64,000 nucleotides of DNA from Eumeta japonica (GCA_005406025.1 BGZK01000290.1:452087-516086); one strand, 5' to 3'. Numbered from the stretch's first letter, positions 11,101-21,045 are shown. The notes: generated from the sequence alone by a model not told the origin. Numbers and translations: made by a program.

Positions 11101-13796
11101 CCATATGGGATTCACAAAAGGAAGAAGAACTTGAAAAATACCTTAGAGATAAATATGCTGATGAATCAGCAGCACTAAGGCACTTTGGCGAAGGAGGGGA
11201 AGAAATGTCAGATGAGATCACTCAACAGACATTACTACCTGGCATAAAAGATCCAAACCTATGGATGGTGAAATGCAGAATAGGCGAAGAGAAGGCGACA
11301 GTACTATTATTAATGAGAAAATTTATAGCTTATCAGATGTCTGAAGAACCATTTCAAATTAAATCAATTGTTGCACCAGAAGGTGTAAAAGGATACATAT
11401 ATATAGAAGCATATAAACAGACTCATGTAAAAGCTATAATTAGTAATGTGGGAACTTTACGGATGGGAATATGGAAGCAGGACATGGTACCTATCAAAGA
11501 AATGACTGATGTTTTAAGGGTTGTTAAAGAACAAGCAGGATTAAAACCAAAACAATGGGTAAGACTCAAACGTGGTTTATATAGGGATGATATAGCTCAA
11601 GTAGATTATGTAGATCTGGCACAGAATCAAGTCCACTTAAAGTTACTGCCTAGAATAGATTACACAAGAATGAGAGGAGCTCTGAGAACTAACCAGACTG
11701 AAAGTGAAGCAGCAAAAAGAAAGAAAAAGCGCAGGCCACCTGCAAAGCCTTTTGATCCAGAAGCAATTCGTTCAATTGGAGGTGAGGTTACATCAGATGG
11801 CGATTTCCTCATATTTGAAGGTAATCGATATTCAAGAAAAGGATTTTTATATAAGAATTTCACTATGTCGGCCATTCTTGCCGAGGGTGTCAAGCCTACT
11901 TTAACTGAATTAGAACGTTTTGAAGAGCAACCTGAAGAAATCGACATTGAACTAGCAGCTCCAGCCAAAGATGATCCAACAAGTCTTCATTCATTCTCAA
12001 TGGGTGATAATGTTGAAGTATGTTCAGGAGATTTAGCTAACTTACAAGCAAGAATTATTGCCATTGATGGTTCTATGATAACTGTGATACCGAAACATGA
12101 GGCCTTGAAAGATCCTTTAGTCTTCAAACCTAATGAATTACGAAAATATTTTAAACAAGGAGATCATGTCAAAGTGTTAGCTGGGCGATATGAGGGTGAT
12201 ACAGGATTAATTGTTAGAGTAGAACCACATAGAGTTGTTTTGGTCTCAGATTTGACAATGCATGAACTTGAAGTATTACCTAGAGATTTACAACTATGTT
12301 CCGATATGGCTACGGGTGTTGACTCATTAGGACAGTTCCAGTGGGGTGACATGGTACAACTGGATCCACAGACAGTAGGCGTTATAGTTAGATTAGAGAA
12401 AGAAAATTTCCATGTATTGGGCATGCAAGGAAAAGTAATAGAATGCAAACCACAAGCTTTACAAAAAAGAAGGGAAAACAGATTCACAATGGCTCTTGAT
12501 TCTGAACAGAACACTATTCAGAAGAAAGACATTGTTAAAGTAATTGATGGACCACATGCTGGACGTAATGGTGAAATAAAACATTTGTATAGAAACTTTG
12601 CATTTTTGCAATCAAGAATGTATTTGGACAATGGCGGTATTTTCGTATGTAAAACTAGACATCTTCAATTGGCTGGAGGAAATAAGAATGTATCAACTAA
12701 CAATAATATATCACTGGGCTTTATGTCGCCAAGAATACAATCACCAATGCATCCATCTGGGCGGGGCGGAGCGACTCCTCGGGGTCGCGGTGGCCGCGGC
12801 GGTGGACGCGGCGTGACGCGAGACCGCGAGCTTATAGGTCAGACGATTAAGATCACCGGTGGGCCGTTCAAAGGCAATGTGGGGATCGTAAAAGACGCGA
12901 CAGGCAGTACGGCGCGCGTCGAATTACACTCCTCCTGCCAAACTATATCAGTCGATCGTAGCCACATTGCGAACGTGGGAGCACCCGCCAAGGACTTCCG
13001 GACTCCGGGACGCACTCCGATGCTTGGCGCGCAGACCCCGACATACCGGGATACCGGCATCAAGACACCGATGCACGGCTCTCAAACGCCGATCTACGAT
13101 ATCGGAAATCGAACACCGCATTATGGATCGGCGACGCCTTCACACGACGGCAGCCGCACGCCAGCTCACGGTGCCTGGGATCCGAATGTGGCTAACACGC
13201 CCGCACGTCCCAACGACTTTGACTATAATCTGGACGAAGGCTCACCCGCGTACAGCCCGAGCACTCCGGGCCCGTTCCAGAGTGGCGCACCGCACACGCC
13301 CGGTACTATGTACGGATCGGATCACACGTACAGCCCATACCAGCCGAGCCCGAGTCCGAGTGGTTACCAGGGCGGTTACTTAGGCACTCCCAGCCCGGTG
13401 GGGTACTCGCCGCGCTCTCCTTACAACCCGGCGACGCCTGGCGGCGGTGAGGCTCTCCCGGCTGCCGATTGGCACACCACTGAGGTGGAGGTACGAATCC
13501 GCGCTTCACACGAAGACGATTCGCTGAGCGGCCAGACAGGAGTCATCAGAGGCATTTCGGGCGGCATGTGCGCAGTTTATCTACCGATCGAGGATCGCGT
13601 CGTCAACGTGTTAGGCGAGCTACTAGAGCCCGTAGTGCCGCAGCGCAATGATCGTGTGAAAGTCATCGCTGGCGAGGACCGGGAGTCCGTCGGGCAGCTC
13701 ATCTCCATCGACAATCAGGAGGGTGTCGTCAAGTTCGGCGTAGATGATATCAAGATCATGCAACTCCGACATCTTTGCAAAATGAGTACCGTATAG
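5128..13796 (+). CDS. Spt5: Transcription elongation factor SPT5 (DSIF large subunit)
   Basis: Partner of Spt4 in DSIF; it clamps RNA polymerase II, supports promoter-proximal pausing and, once phosphorylated by P-TEFb, processive elongation in the nucleus. Four coding exons: 5128-5357, 5445-5523, 10612-10743 and 10974-13796. All introns are GT-AG and in phase, giving 1087 residues, the length of human SPT5. The start is the ATG giving [10 protein letters not shown], like vertebrate MSDSEDSNFS. Domains: Arg/Ser-rich segment (about 30-80), acidic region (about 90-165), NGN domain (about 240-330, [14 protein letters not shown]), then several KOW domains (about 337-370, 490-514, 542-566, 600-624, 664-687, 768-792 and a C-terminal one). 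The C-terminal repeat region (about 822-885) has [15 protein letters not shown] P-TEFb target repeats; a second Ser/Pro/Tyr-rich segment lies at about 929-970. It ends at TAG 13794-13796. Exon 4 is an uninterrupted 2.8 kb and turns abruptly GC-rich after about 12760. The gene looks intact. Confidence 0.97.
5524..5762. other. Start of Spt5 intron 2
   Basis: Begins with the donor GTAAGT at 5524. AT-rich, with no other feature seen before the LINE remnant. Confidence 0.5.
5763..6001 (+). mobile_element. RTE-like LINE remnant, internally deleted
   Basis: 'atggagatgcgatctttgcg' and 'agtatttgtggagtgtgttt' match the better copy at 36888 onward, where the frame reads [18 protein letters not shown]. 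The match resumes with 'gggtcgccttagaaaatgct' and 'acgagcttgcat'-like sequence up to 'ctgggaaatag'. About 140 bp present in the 36.9-kb copy are missing here after 'gaaagata'. It is the extreme C-terminal end of a non-LTR reverse transcriptase, dead, sitting in Spt5 intron 2. Confidence 0.65.
6561..7393 (+). mobile_element. Tigger/pogo-type DNA transposon, deletion derivative with TIRs
   Basis: The left end (6561, CTGTGTAAACTCCATATAACG) and the inverse of the right end (7393 leftward, CAGTAGGTACTCTATATAACG) share ACTC and a perfect ATATAACG block. Both ends are flanked by TA, the target duplication used by the Tc1/mariner/pogo superfamily. Inside, on the + strand from 6972, a decayed frame reads like the N-terminal helix-turn-helix of Tigger transposases ([20 protein letters not shown], then [14 protein letters not shown]), interrupted by an in-frame TAA four codons after the ATG. 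Only about 85 codons remain; the DDE catalytic core is missing. Non-autonomous, inserted in Spt5 intron 2. Confidence 0.85.
7577..8122 (+). mobile_element. Jockey/CR1-like LINE, 3' end fragment
   Basis: With frameshifts the + strand reads [16 protein letters not shown], then VIKLFKG, a stop and [17 protein letters not shown]. This is the conserved tail of lepidopteran non-LTR retrotransposon ORF2 proteins (HNHNTRNK...FYNKIP...LP). It is followed by a 3' region ending 'attacctatgaaataaag' and a short GATT-rich tail (8104-8122), which serves as the LINE terminus. Truncated at its 5' end, as usual for LINEs, and inactive. Confidence 0.7.
8123..10611. other. Rest of Spt5 intron 2
   Basis: AT-rich with no coding signal. 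A short inverted repeat at about 9711-9753 (18-bp arms AATATTGTAAATTTACAT and near-complement, one mismatch, 5-nt loop) and a 10-bp-arm hairpin at about 9427-9464 are the only structures I noticed. The acceptor ends 'ttttgag' at 10611. Confidence 0.45.
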
Positions 13797-14240
13797 AGCT
13801 TGAATAATATAATATTTCACTTAGGACAAAATCTATGAAGATTAAGAGCAGGTATATTTTATATTATTCGAATACATTGTATTCTCAAAATTGTACTTCA
13901 ACCGCCATTAATATTTTATTTTTATTACATTAATATTTTACATTTATTACATCCTATCCTCAGCATTTGCCAGTATGCAAGACCATTGTAATAGCGCCAC
14001 ATGTTACTGTCATGTGCATTTCAAACAAATATTTTTTTACAGGTTCACTACCTTCCTGTTTTTTGTTGTCACTATTTATAGAATAATGTAATAATAGTTA
14101 TAATTCCATTTCAATACTGTACTTTTCCTTATATAATTATGTATCTAGACTTTTAAATGACAAATATATAATGAAACAAACTTGAGTTTCACTAAATAAT
14201 CATATTTAAATAACGGACAATAAAATGTGACAGTTAAAAG
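13797..14240 (+). terminator. Spt5 3' UTR and polyadenylation signal
   Basis: AT-rich sequence after the stop codon. The first AATAAA in the sense strand is at 14219-14224, followed by a T-containing segment, so cleavage at about 14235-14245 is likely. This would give a 3' UTR of about 440 nt. Confidence 0.55.
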
Positions 14241-14614
14241 ATGGTATGATTATTCAGAAAAACACTATCAACACTTTAAAACTTATTTTGTTAGCAGAGG
14301 AGTTGATTCTTTGTTGATTAGTTAAGATACCTGATTTCAGTTTCATTTTCTTTTTTTTTTTTCTGAAGAAAAACCGCCACAATCATTAACTATATAACTA
14401 TAGTTGTCACAATATTTGTAGTTGTCAATTATCATTTTCAAAAAAACACAATAAATAAACGGCATTGCTACTTTTTCCCGTTATTAGAGATCATTATAAT
14501 TACAATAACCGTAATAAATGTAGCGATAAACATAACCAGAAAAATCATTTTGTTAGTTATCAATGAACTAAGTTGTATAATGTTGCCGCTACTCTCCATA
14601 CTCCTAACTTCCGG

Positions 14615-14736
14615 TTCCCGATCAGTCACGCGTATTAAGTGCAAATTAACACGATGTGAAGGCGCACGCGCATTTCGTTTACGAAAAATCTAGCGACGCA
14701 ACGTGAATAATGAGTTATTTAGTGCCAGTGGTGAGT
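14615..14736 (+). promoter_or_regulatory. Candidate promoter with short first coding exon
   Basis: A locally less AT-rich stretch contains an arthropod-like initiator (TCAGTC in 'cccgatcagtcacgcg', about 14621). About 90 bp later comes ATG AGT TAT TTA GTG CCA GTG followed directly by a consensus donor GTGAGT (14731). This looks like a 5' UTR plus a 7-codon first exon (MSYLVPV) of another + strand gene or transcript. I could not find a second exon that continues it in the window, so the gene is unidentified and the call is tentative. Confidence 0.3.
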
Positions 14737-15504
14737 ATTTGGATATAATGTTGGGTACGCTGAGTGTGCACAACAGATAATCGGGCGGGAGAAAGAGGTG
14801 GTGTCATGACCCTCATTGGGCTGGGTCTTCGTTCTATTATTGTAATCCAATTAGAGCCCATCCTGACCTCGTATGTGTGACCAAATCCGACTCGAAGGCT
14901 GGATTCGCCTTTGAGTGTGGATACGATAAGGTGGTCAATAATAAAAATCTTAGTACCTTAGCTGCATTTTTGTTATGATTTGATTTCAAAAGCGACTGAC
15001 TTGTATACAACTTAGTTACACATTATTGCCTAGAGTGTGTTGAAACAGGTGGTATTGATAACACCTGGTGCTTGATTTATTTTTCATACTAAATTGCTTA
15101 CGTTGTACTTAATGAACCAGGCTATCTTTTTAAAAATTAATAGTAGTAATAGTAAAAATACTATGTTCTCTTAAGGGAACATGAGACGCGATGCTATTCA
15201 TTTAAATACTATAATGATGCAATTTTTCTACTTCAGAAAAAAATTCATAAGCTTCTTCGCTATTTATTTAAAACAAGTGATTAATTGTTATTATGATAAT
15301 TTTTTAGAGCATTTTTCGGTACAAACTTAACATCATATTATGGGAAATAATATGACCTCAATTTTTTAGATTTTGGCAAGAATTTTTAGAGAAGATTAAA
15401 TTTAACAGCTTAAAAATTCTCATACAAAACCAAACCTAAACTTTAAACATGAACATTTTTTATGAGTAAGCGCTAAGTGAATGTTCCGTTTTCTATTTCA
15501 TTTT
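14737..15504. other. Intergenic DNA, unrecognised
   Basis: The first 200 bp (to about 14940) are richer in G+C than the surroundings and could belong to the candidate first exon's intron. The rest is AT-rich with no signal. Confidence 0.35.
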
Positions 15505-15850
15505 TAATCGACTTCAGAAAGATAGTTCTTTGTTTGACGCATATGTATGTATGCACGCTCTTGATTTTCTCAAACACTATTGATCGATTTGGATGGGGTT
15601 ATCGCTATTAGACTGCATATGTTTCTGAGAAGGTTTTGATATATAAAACATTGTCCTAACTTAAAAAAAAACAGCTATTAGATTTAAACGTAGGAGTAAG
15701 TCAGTGAAGTTTTCATTGATCGATGACGTGCTTGATCGAATTTATTCATTTGAATTTACAACACTTAACACTTCCCTTGATTTTCAAATAAAGGCAAATA
15801 ATTAAAAAAGAGAGGTTCACTGTTTGATTCATATGTATATACAATTGTAA
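15505..15850 (+). repeat. Lepidopteran 'CCGACTTC'-type repeat, degenerate
   Basis: 'tttttaatcgacttcagaaa' is followed by 'gttctttgtttgacgcatatgtatgtatgca' and 'ttgatcgatttggatggggtt'. This order matches a common moth/butterfly interspersed repeat (ACCGACTTCAAAA... GTATGT... GACCGATTTCGATG). A second, weaker iteration starts near 15770. No coding capacity. Confidence 0.5.
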
Positions 15851-16759
15851 ACCAATGTAGTATATGTATATATATAATTGGGTTACTAAGCTTAGCGTCT
15901 AGGAAATGATGTATGGACTCAGTCGTTTCCCGAATCTATAGAGTCTGCGTTGTTAATAGCCAGATGTTACCGTTATTTGTGCGCGTGAAAGGCGATGATA
16001 TGGTATGATGGAGGATATGACGATTAATTTATCATCAATTGACAGAGACCACAATATGATTTAAAAAATGCTGTTTTACGTTTAATTTTGAAAACGTGAA
16101 GCTACGACTGTTATTGGGGTGGTGACATAGACTGCTTGATTTTACTAGCCAATTTTTGAAATAAGACAAACGTTGCTTGCGCTGTTCTAATCTTCTTGGC
16201 GAATAAAGTGGGAATGCTTTTTCAAAGTTCAAAACGCTCCCTTTTTTAGACTCATTCTCACAATCCCTGCTCCTTTTCATGCGGTACACATCTTTGGTTT
16301 TTTTGCTAAACCATGTTTAGCTCTGTACCAAAAAGCCTTAAATAAAAAAAAAATGATAAAAATTAAAATAAAGAGGAAGAAATGGTAAAAATAATGTTTT
16401 ATTAAGAAAAGTGAAGCGACTTATACGTTCGTCCTTTTTAAGTCTGTGCAAAGCCACGATCTACTTCTAGATTAGAGTTTAGATGTATAGACTAGATTCG
16501 ATACTGTCAAACAATCGACGCGTTTTCGATCATGCTACGCATACCGCCTAAGTAATATGTACGTAACCAGATACATTTCGTGGTTTAGCATCAACTTCAA
16601 AACTAAGAAGTATATATCTACTTACTTAGTTAATATAAATTGTTATAATTGTACTAAAGTGAGTTTTTGAAGATAATTACGGTTATTGTTTTTCTTTTTA
16701 GTTTGATGCAAAGTTTTTGTAATCGCTTCATTTTTCTTATAACTAATATTTTAACAGTA
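15851..16759. other. Intergenic DNA, unrecognised
   Basis: Small - strand frame at 16035-16289 with no family resemblance. Nothing else seen. Confidence 0.35.
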
Positions 16760-16935
16760 CCTACAGTACAACGCACGAATCTTTTCCGCTCTGAATTGCC
16801 TGTGAATGATGCAATGCACAGGCTTAACACTCCCCGATCCTTCTTTCTCCCCCTAGTGTTCCTGTTTTCCGCCATCGCGACGCTTTCGAGACTAACTTCA
16901 CAGCGGCAGAGTTTCGTGCGTTGTACTCTACTGCA
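16760..16935 (-). mobile_element. MITE copy 2 (inverse orientation to 581-754)
   Basis: The left end reads CTACAGTACAACGCACGAAT; the right end is the inverse of GAGTACAACGCACGAAACTC. Across the interior, the reverse complement matches copy 1 (cgcgatggcg versus cgcaatggcg, 'agaaagaaggatcgggg' versus 'agaagaaagggtttggg'). Terminal inverted repeats are about 28 bp. The open frames on both strands here are by-products of the element, not genes. Confidence 0.75.
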
Positions 16936-17194
16936 TTGATCTGTTTACCAAACAATATATATATTAAAATAAATGCAATTTAACTACAAATATGATGGTA
17001 TAATATTTCCTACAATTAACTATTCATAAAATAGTATTGTCACGCTTTAAAGTGTAAAAATCGGAGAGAGCGGACATGCGTGAGAGAGAAAGTCGAATAT
17101 TCGATTAATATAGAAGAAGACAAAGCATAGTAGCTACGCATGGTGCATGTGTTAAATAAAAGAGAGTGGGGATGATTTTTTTAGCACATTGAAG
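16936..17194. other. Intergenic DNA, unrecognised
   Basis: Short AT-rich stretch between the MITE and the next repeat; no signal seen. Confidence 0.4.
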
Positions 17195-17500
17195 GCAAAC
17201 GAGCATGCGCGCTACCAGAGTATAGATGATAATCGCAGCTCATGGATACCGGTGACTCCACAGGAATCACCAGTCCGTTGGTCGGTACGCCTATCCTACC
17301 CAGGAAGTCGCCTCTTGGATATTTGAATATCTAATGGAGGAAGGATTGGTCTCATGGAGAGGGGACTTATAGAAGGAGGTTGTGGGGTGATGCAAGAGGA
17401 GTGGGCCATCGGAACTCTCGCTCTTTAGACGAAAGAAAACGGCGGAAACTGCTACTTCACCCCTGTATTCTGTGAGAATGTGGAATCGCACCAGTTGAGC
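17195..17500 (+). repeat. Dispersed repeat family A, copy 1
   Basis: Contains 'gctaccagagta', 'agctcatggata', 'actccacaggaatcaccag', 'gagtgggccatcggaactct', 'cgctctttagacg' and 'attctgtgagaatgtgg'. The same blocks occur in inverse orientation at 50430-50672, and the first part recurs at 29428-29487. This is a lepidopteran interspersed family, probably retrotransposon-derived, without an intact frame here. Confidence 0.65.
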
Positions 17501-17534
17501 CGACCCATATTCATGCTGCAGCTAAATTTAGCTT

Positions 17535-17570
17535 GAGCGATGTTGTGGTCAATTGACCACAACATCGCTC
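17535..17570. repeat. Perfect 36-bp palindrome without spacer
   Basis: GAGCGATGTTGTGGTCAA is followed immediately by its exact reverse complement. Eighteen base pairs per arm, no mismatch and no loop. It lies 35 bp after repeat family A. Confidence 0.95.
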
Positions 17571-18291
17571 TACCACAACATTTTTTTATATGCGATTGAG
17601 GACAGCTCTTCTCTATTGCCAAGAATCATTTCGGAGAAACTGACAATACATTAAATTTCAATTACAATTGTTTAATTTCAAAAGAGACTTTGTTTAATTA
17701 TAAAAGAGACTTAAATATTTAATTTGTAATCAAGATAGGGAAATGCTCGTCATCATAATGTTTTAGTGATAATTTTTTTTTAAAGTTCCCTCTCAAATAA
17801 GGAAACCGCAGTATAAATAAAAGAAAGAAATATTTAATATAAAAATAATGACAAATTTAAAAATCGGAGCGAGCCAAGATGCGTAAGAGATCACGCGTAT
17901 CCGCTCGCTCTGATTTTTAAACTTTGAAGTCTGACAATATTCTTTTACGGATGGTTTAATGTATGCAATACGATACCATCGTGCTTGTAATTAAATTATA
18001 TTTATTTTAATATGTATTTCAACTGGTAAACAGATCAACGCAGTTACTTATATTAAGTTATCTGTATATACCTGTTATCCAGGTAATCACGAGTAAGCAG
18101 TAGCCTATAGCCATGAACATATTAAGTCGGTGAAATAGTTTTTTCCTATTTTATAAGTAAAAAAGTTGCAATAAGATCTCTTTAGTTGTGCTGTTTGTAT
18201 CTTACTGTTATTGATACCACTAAATAGATGAGAATTAAAAAAAAATAAAAGTAAGCGATGCTTCGCTATTTTTCTGTTTTATGTCCACAAA
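17571..18291. other. Intergenic DNA before the mariner fragment
   Basis: A GAGCG-containing inverted pair around 17863-17925 ('aaaaatcggagcgagc' versus 'gctcgctctgatttttaaa') forms an imperfect hairpin of about 15-bp arms. The terminal repeat of the downstream mariner could lie near 18130-18200 but I cannot place it. Confidence 0.4.
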
Positions 18292-18545
18292 ATGAGTGAA
18301 TCTGACGTAGAAATTAGATACATTTTGAAGTTTTATTACAAAAAAGGGAAAAAAAACGACACAAGATTCCAAAAAATTTGTGGCATTTATGGACCTAATG
18401 CAGTGTCGATAAGAGTAGCACAAAACTGGTTCAAGAGTTTTCAGTACGGTAATTTTGATATCAAAGATTTACCTCGCTCTGTTATGAATAGAATCAATGC
18501 CATTTTGAAAAAAGGAGAGTAAGATCGGCATATTACCGTCAAATC
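18292..18545 (+). pseudogene. mariner transposase, N-terminal fragment
   Basis: An open frame of 76 codons starts MSESDVEIRYILKFYYKKGK and contains NAVSIRVAQNWFKSFQYGNF and DIKDLPRS, the N-terminal helix-turn-helix DNA-binding region of mariner transposases. After the stop at 18522 the next codons still read DRHIT, like the family's QDRHIS, so the stop is an acquired mutation. Similarity ends at about 18545. The C-terminal part of a mariner of the same orientation reappears at 20257, beyond a tandem array. Dead element. Confidence 0.8.
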
Positions 18546-19387
18546 CCACAATTTTTCCCGCTTTTTTCAATTATTTGATCAAAGCTTTAAAAAATGTATT
18601 TTAAGGAAAACCATAGCTAATTACACTAATAATGGGCAATCATGGATTCAAATTCGTTATTCATAAGCCTCGAAATTAAATTATTTTAGGAGTTATTGAA
18701 ATATCAACATGCGGGCAAAATTAGGTGCCAATGTGGCCAATTTTGCGAACCTTACATTGTTAAGCCATTTTAAGACCTGTTTTCCTGAAACTAAGATACA
18801 TTGAATTAAATAGGGCAATACTGCGACGCAATCTTCCAAAAAGAATAAAAAAACGTATTAGCCAAAAATCGTCTCTAAAGTTTTTTGGACGAAGTTAGGT
18901 AGCCTTTTATATTTTCTTCATATAAATACATCAGAAGAGGCAGGGTTATCAAAATACAAACAATTTTGAAAAATATTTATTTTCTTAAAGGAAACAGCGC
19001 TCTCCGTAATAGCGACTATTATCATTACTATTATTATGCCTATACTTGCCTACAACAGCTAAACAATTTTAAAAATTCAAAACAAATGCGCATCATTAAA
19101 TAAAAACTTCTCCCTGCACAGACATCGCAAAAACATTCAAAAATATATAGAATTAGAATCGTGGTACAAAACTAACTCCTTAAAAAGTTTGTTAAATTGC
19201 ATTAAATCTATTTTTTTAACTAAATAATCGTCAGGTACATTATCTTGATCAGGTTGCTTTGGTTTTACGAATTTTAGCTCTCCTTTCTTTTAAATATAAT
19301 CTTTTAAATATAGTCTTGTAGAAAGATATTACATATCTTTATTCAGCATAGAAAAGATATACAATAGACTGACTTATAATTTACTGG
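18546..19387. other. Unassigned DNA between mariner fragment and array
   Basis: No mariner similarity visible in any frame. From 19350 the sequence begins to resemble the 47-bp unit ('gacttataa...atcg'). Confidence 0.4.
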
Positions 19388-20235
19388 TCGATCGTAAAAT
19401 ATAAGTCAGTGTTTTCCTTAAAAGCGCCATCTGTTAAATCACGATATGTAAGTCAGTGTTTTTCTTAAAAACGCCATCTGATAAATCATGAAATGTAAGT
19501 CACTGTTTTATTTAAAAGCGCCATCTGTTAGATCGTAAAATGTAGGTCACTGTTTTCTTTAAAAGCGCCGTCTGTTAAATCATGAAATGTAAGTCAGTGT
19601 TTTCTTTAAAAGCGCCATCTGTTGACTCATAAAATATAAGTCAGTGTTTTCCTTAAAAGCGCCATCTGTTAAATGATGACATGTAAGTTAGTGTTTTATT
19701 TAAAAGCGCCATCTGTTAGATCGCAAAATGTAAGTCAGTGTTTTCCTTAAAAGCGCCATCTGTTAAATGATGACATGTAAGTTAGTGTTTTCCTTAAAAG
19801 CGCAATCTAAAGATCGTCAAATGTAAATCACTGTTTTATTTAAAAGCGCCATCTGTCGACTCATGAAATATAAGTCAGTATTTTCCTTAAAAGCGCCTTC
19901 TAACGATCGTCAAATGTAAGTCACTGTTTTATTTAAAAGCGCCATCTGTTAGATCGCAAAATGTAAGTCAGTGTTTTCCTTAAAAGCGCTATCTGTTAAA
20001 TGATGACATGTAAGTTAGTGTTTTCCTTAAAAGCGCAATCTAAAGATCGTCAAATGTAAATCACTGTTTTATTTAAAAGCGCCATCTGTCGACTCATGAA
20101 ATATAAGTCAGTATTTTCCTTAAAAGCGCCTTCTAACGATCGTCAAATGTAAGTCACTGTTTTATATAAAAGCGACATTTGTTACATCGCAAAATGTTAG
20201 TCAGTGTTTTTTTTAAAGCGCCATCTTTTAAATAG
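19388..20235 (+). repeat. 47-bp tandem array, 18 units, with GCGCCATCTG core
   Basis: Unit anchors GCCATCT (or variants) fall at 19426, 19473, 19520, 19567, 19614, 19661, 19708, 19755, 19802, 19848, 19895, 19941, 19988, 20035, 20081, 20128, about 20174 and 20220, so the period is 47 bp with several 46-bp units. The consensus alternates 'ttttccttaaaagcgccatc' with 'tgttaaatcatgaaatgtaa' and 'gtcagtg'. Ten units keep GCGCCATCT exactly. A 233-bp block (19708-19940) is repeated at 19941-20173 with two substitutions, so the array grew recently by multi-unit duplication. It lies between two mariner fragments and between the convergent 3' ends of Spt5 and the acyl-CoA synthetase. Confidence 0.97.
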
Positions 20236-20256
20236 TAGAAAATAGAATTGGAAGGA

Positions 20257-20735
20257 CATTATTCATTATTAGCTTTCACCGGCGAGGAAAACCATCAATT
20301 CGGATCACTACTAACAACTGATGACACTCAAGAAAGAAGTAGAGAAAAAGCGGCCGAAATTGATCAATAGAAAGGGTGTGGTTTTTCACCATGATAATGT
20401 CAGACCACATACATCTTTAGCCTCTCAGCAAATATTGAGATTTTGGTTGGCTAGTGTTAATGCATCCACCATATAAGCCCTGACCTTGCACCCTCAGATT
20501 TTCACCTGTTTCGGTCTTTTCAGAATTTTTTAGGTAGTATTAGGTTAACATCAAGAGTACTGTCCAAGAAGTCCCAAAGTTTCTACAGCAATGGCATACC
20601 TACAATATGGCAACAAGTTGTTGAACAAAACGGCATATATATTATGATTAATTGTAAATAAATATGATGATAGATATAATGAAAAATTATCTTGAATTTG
20701 TATATGGAATGCGAAAAAACTTTTATCCCCAACCT
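20257..20735 (+). pseudogene. mariner transposase, C-terminal fragment
   Basis: Through several frameshifts the + strand reads NRKGVVFHHDNVRPHTSLAS (HHDN carries the second catalytic Asp), then MHPPY, LAPSD-like and FRIF, and QQVVEQNGIYIM. These are the C-terminal hallmarks of mariner transposases. The tail 'aaaaaacttttatccccaacct' (about 20713-20734) resembles the terminal inverted repeat of irritans-type mariners. Probably the other half of the element at 18292. Confidence 0.75.
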
Positions 20736-21045
20736 TATATTTCAAAGGCTACTGTTTCTAGATATATTCGTCTATATAGATTTCATAAATAATATTTCGA
20801 CCGGTGAGCAGATGGATGAAGGTCGATGTTTCTTCACATCTTAGACTATATTGAAAGTATTTTGCGGCGTTCAACAATCACACGCAGCAACCGTTCGAAA
20901 TAGCGACAGCAAGTAGACAGTTAGTAGTTTACAGGCTTTTATTGCTTGCTTCTCCACTTGCTCCTCATCACTGCCATGACCTGTATTAATACGTAGATTG
21001 TGATAAGAGGATGTAAATGTATAAAAAAAGCATTGTGATTTCATT
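20736..21045. other. Intergenic DNA, unrecognised
   Basis: Nothing recognised. This is the likely intergenic boundary before the synthetase 3' end. Confidence 0.4.

Noticed and set aside
11660..13509. Long open frames on the - strand and in other + frames across the Spt5 exon
   Set aside because: They are shadows of the conserved Spt5 frame; the GC-rich 3' half makes stops rare in all frames.
16667..16939. 90-codon hydrophobic + frame and its - strand partner
   Set aside because: Both overlie MITE copy 2; the coding look is a by-product of the element.
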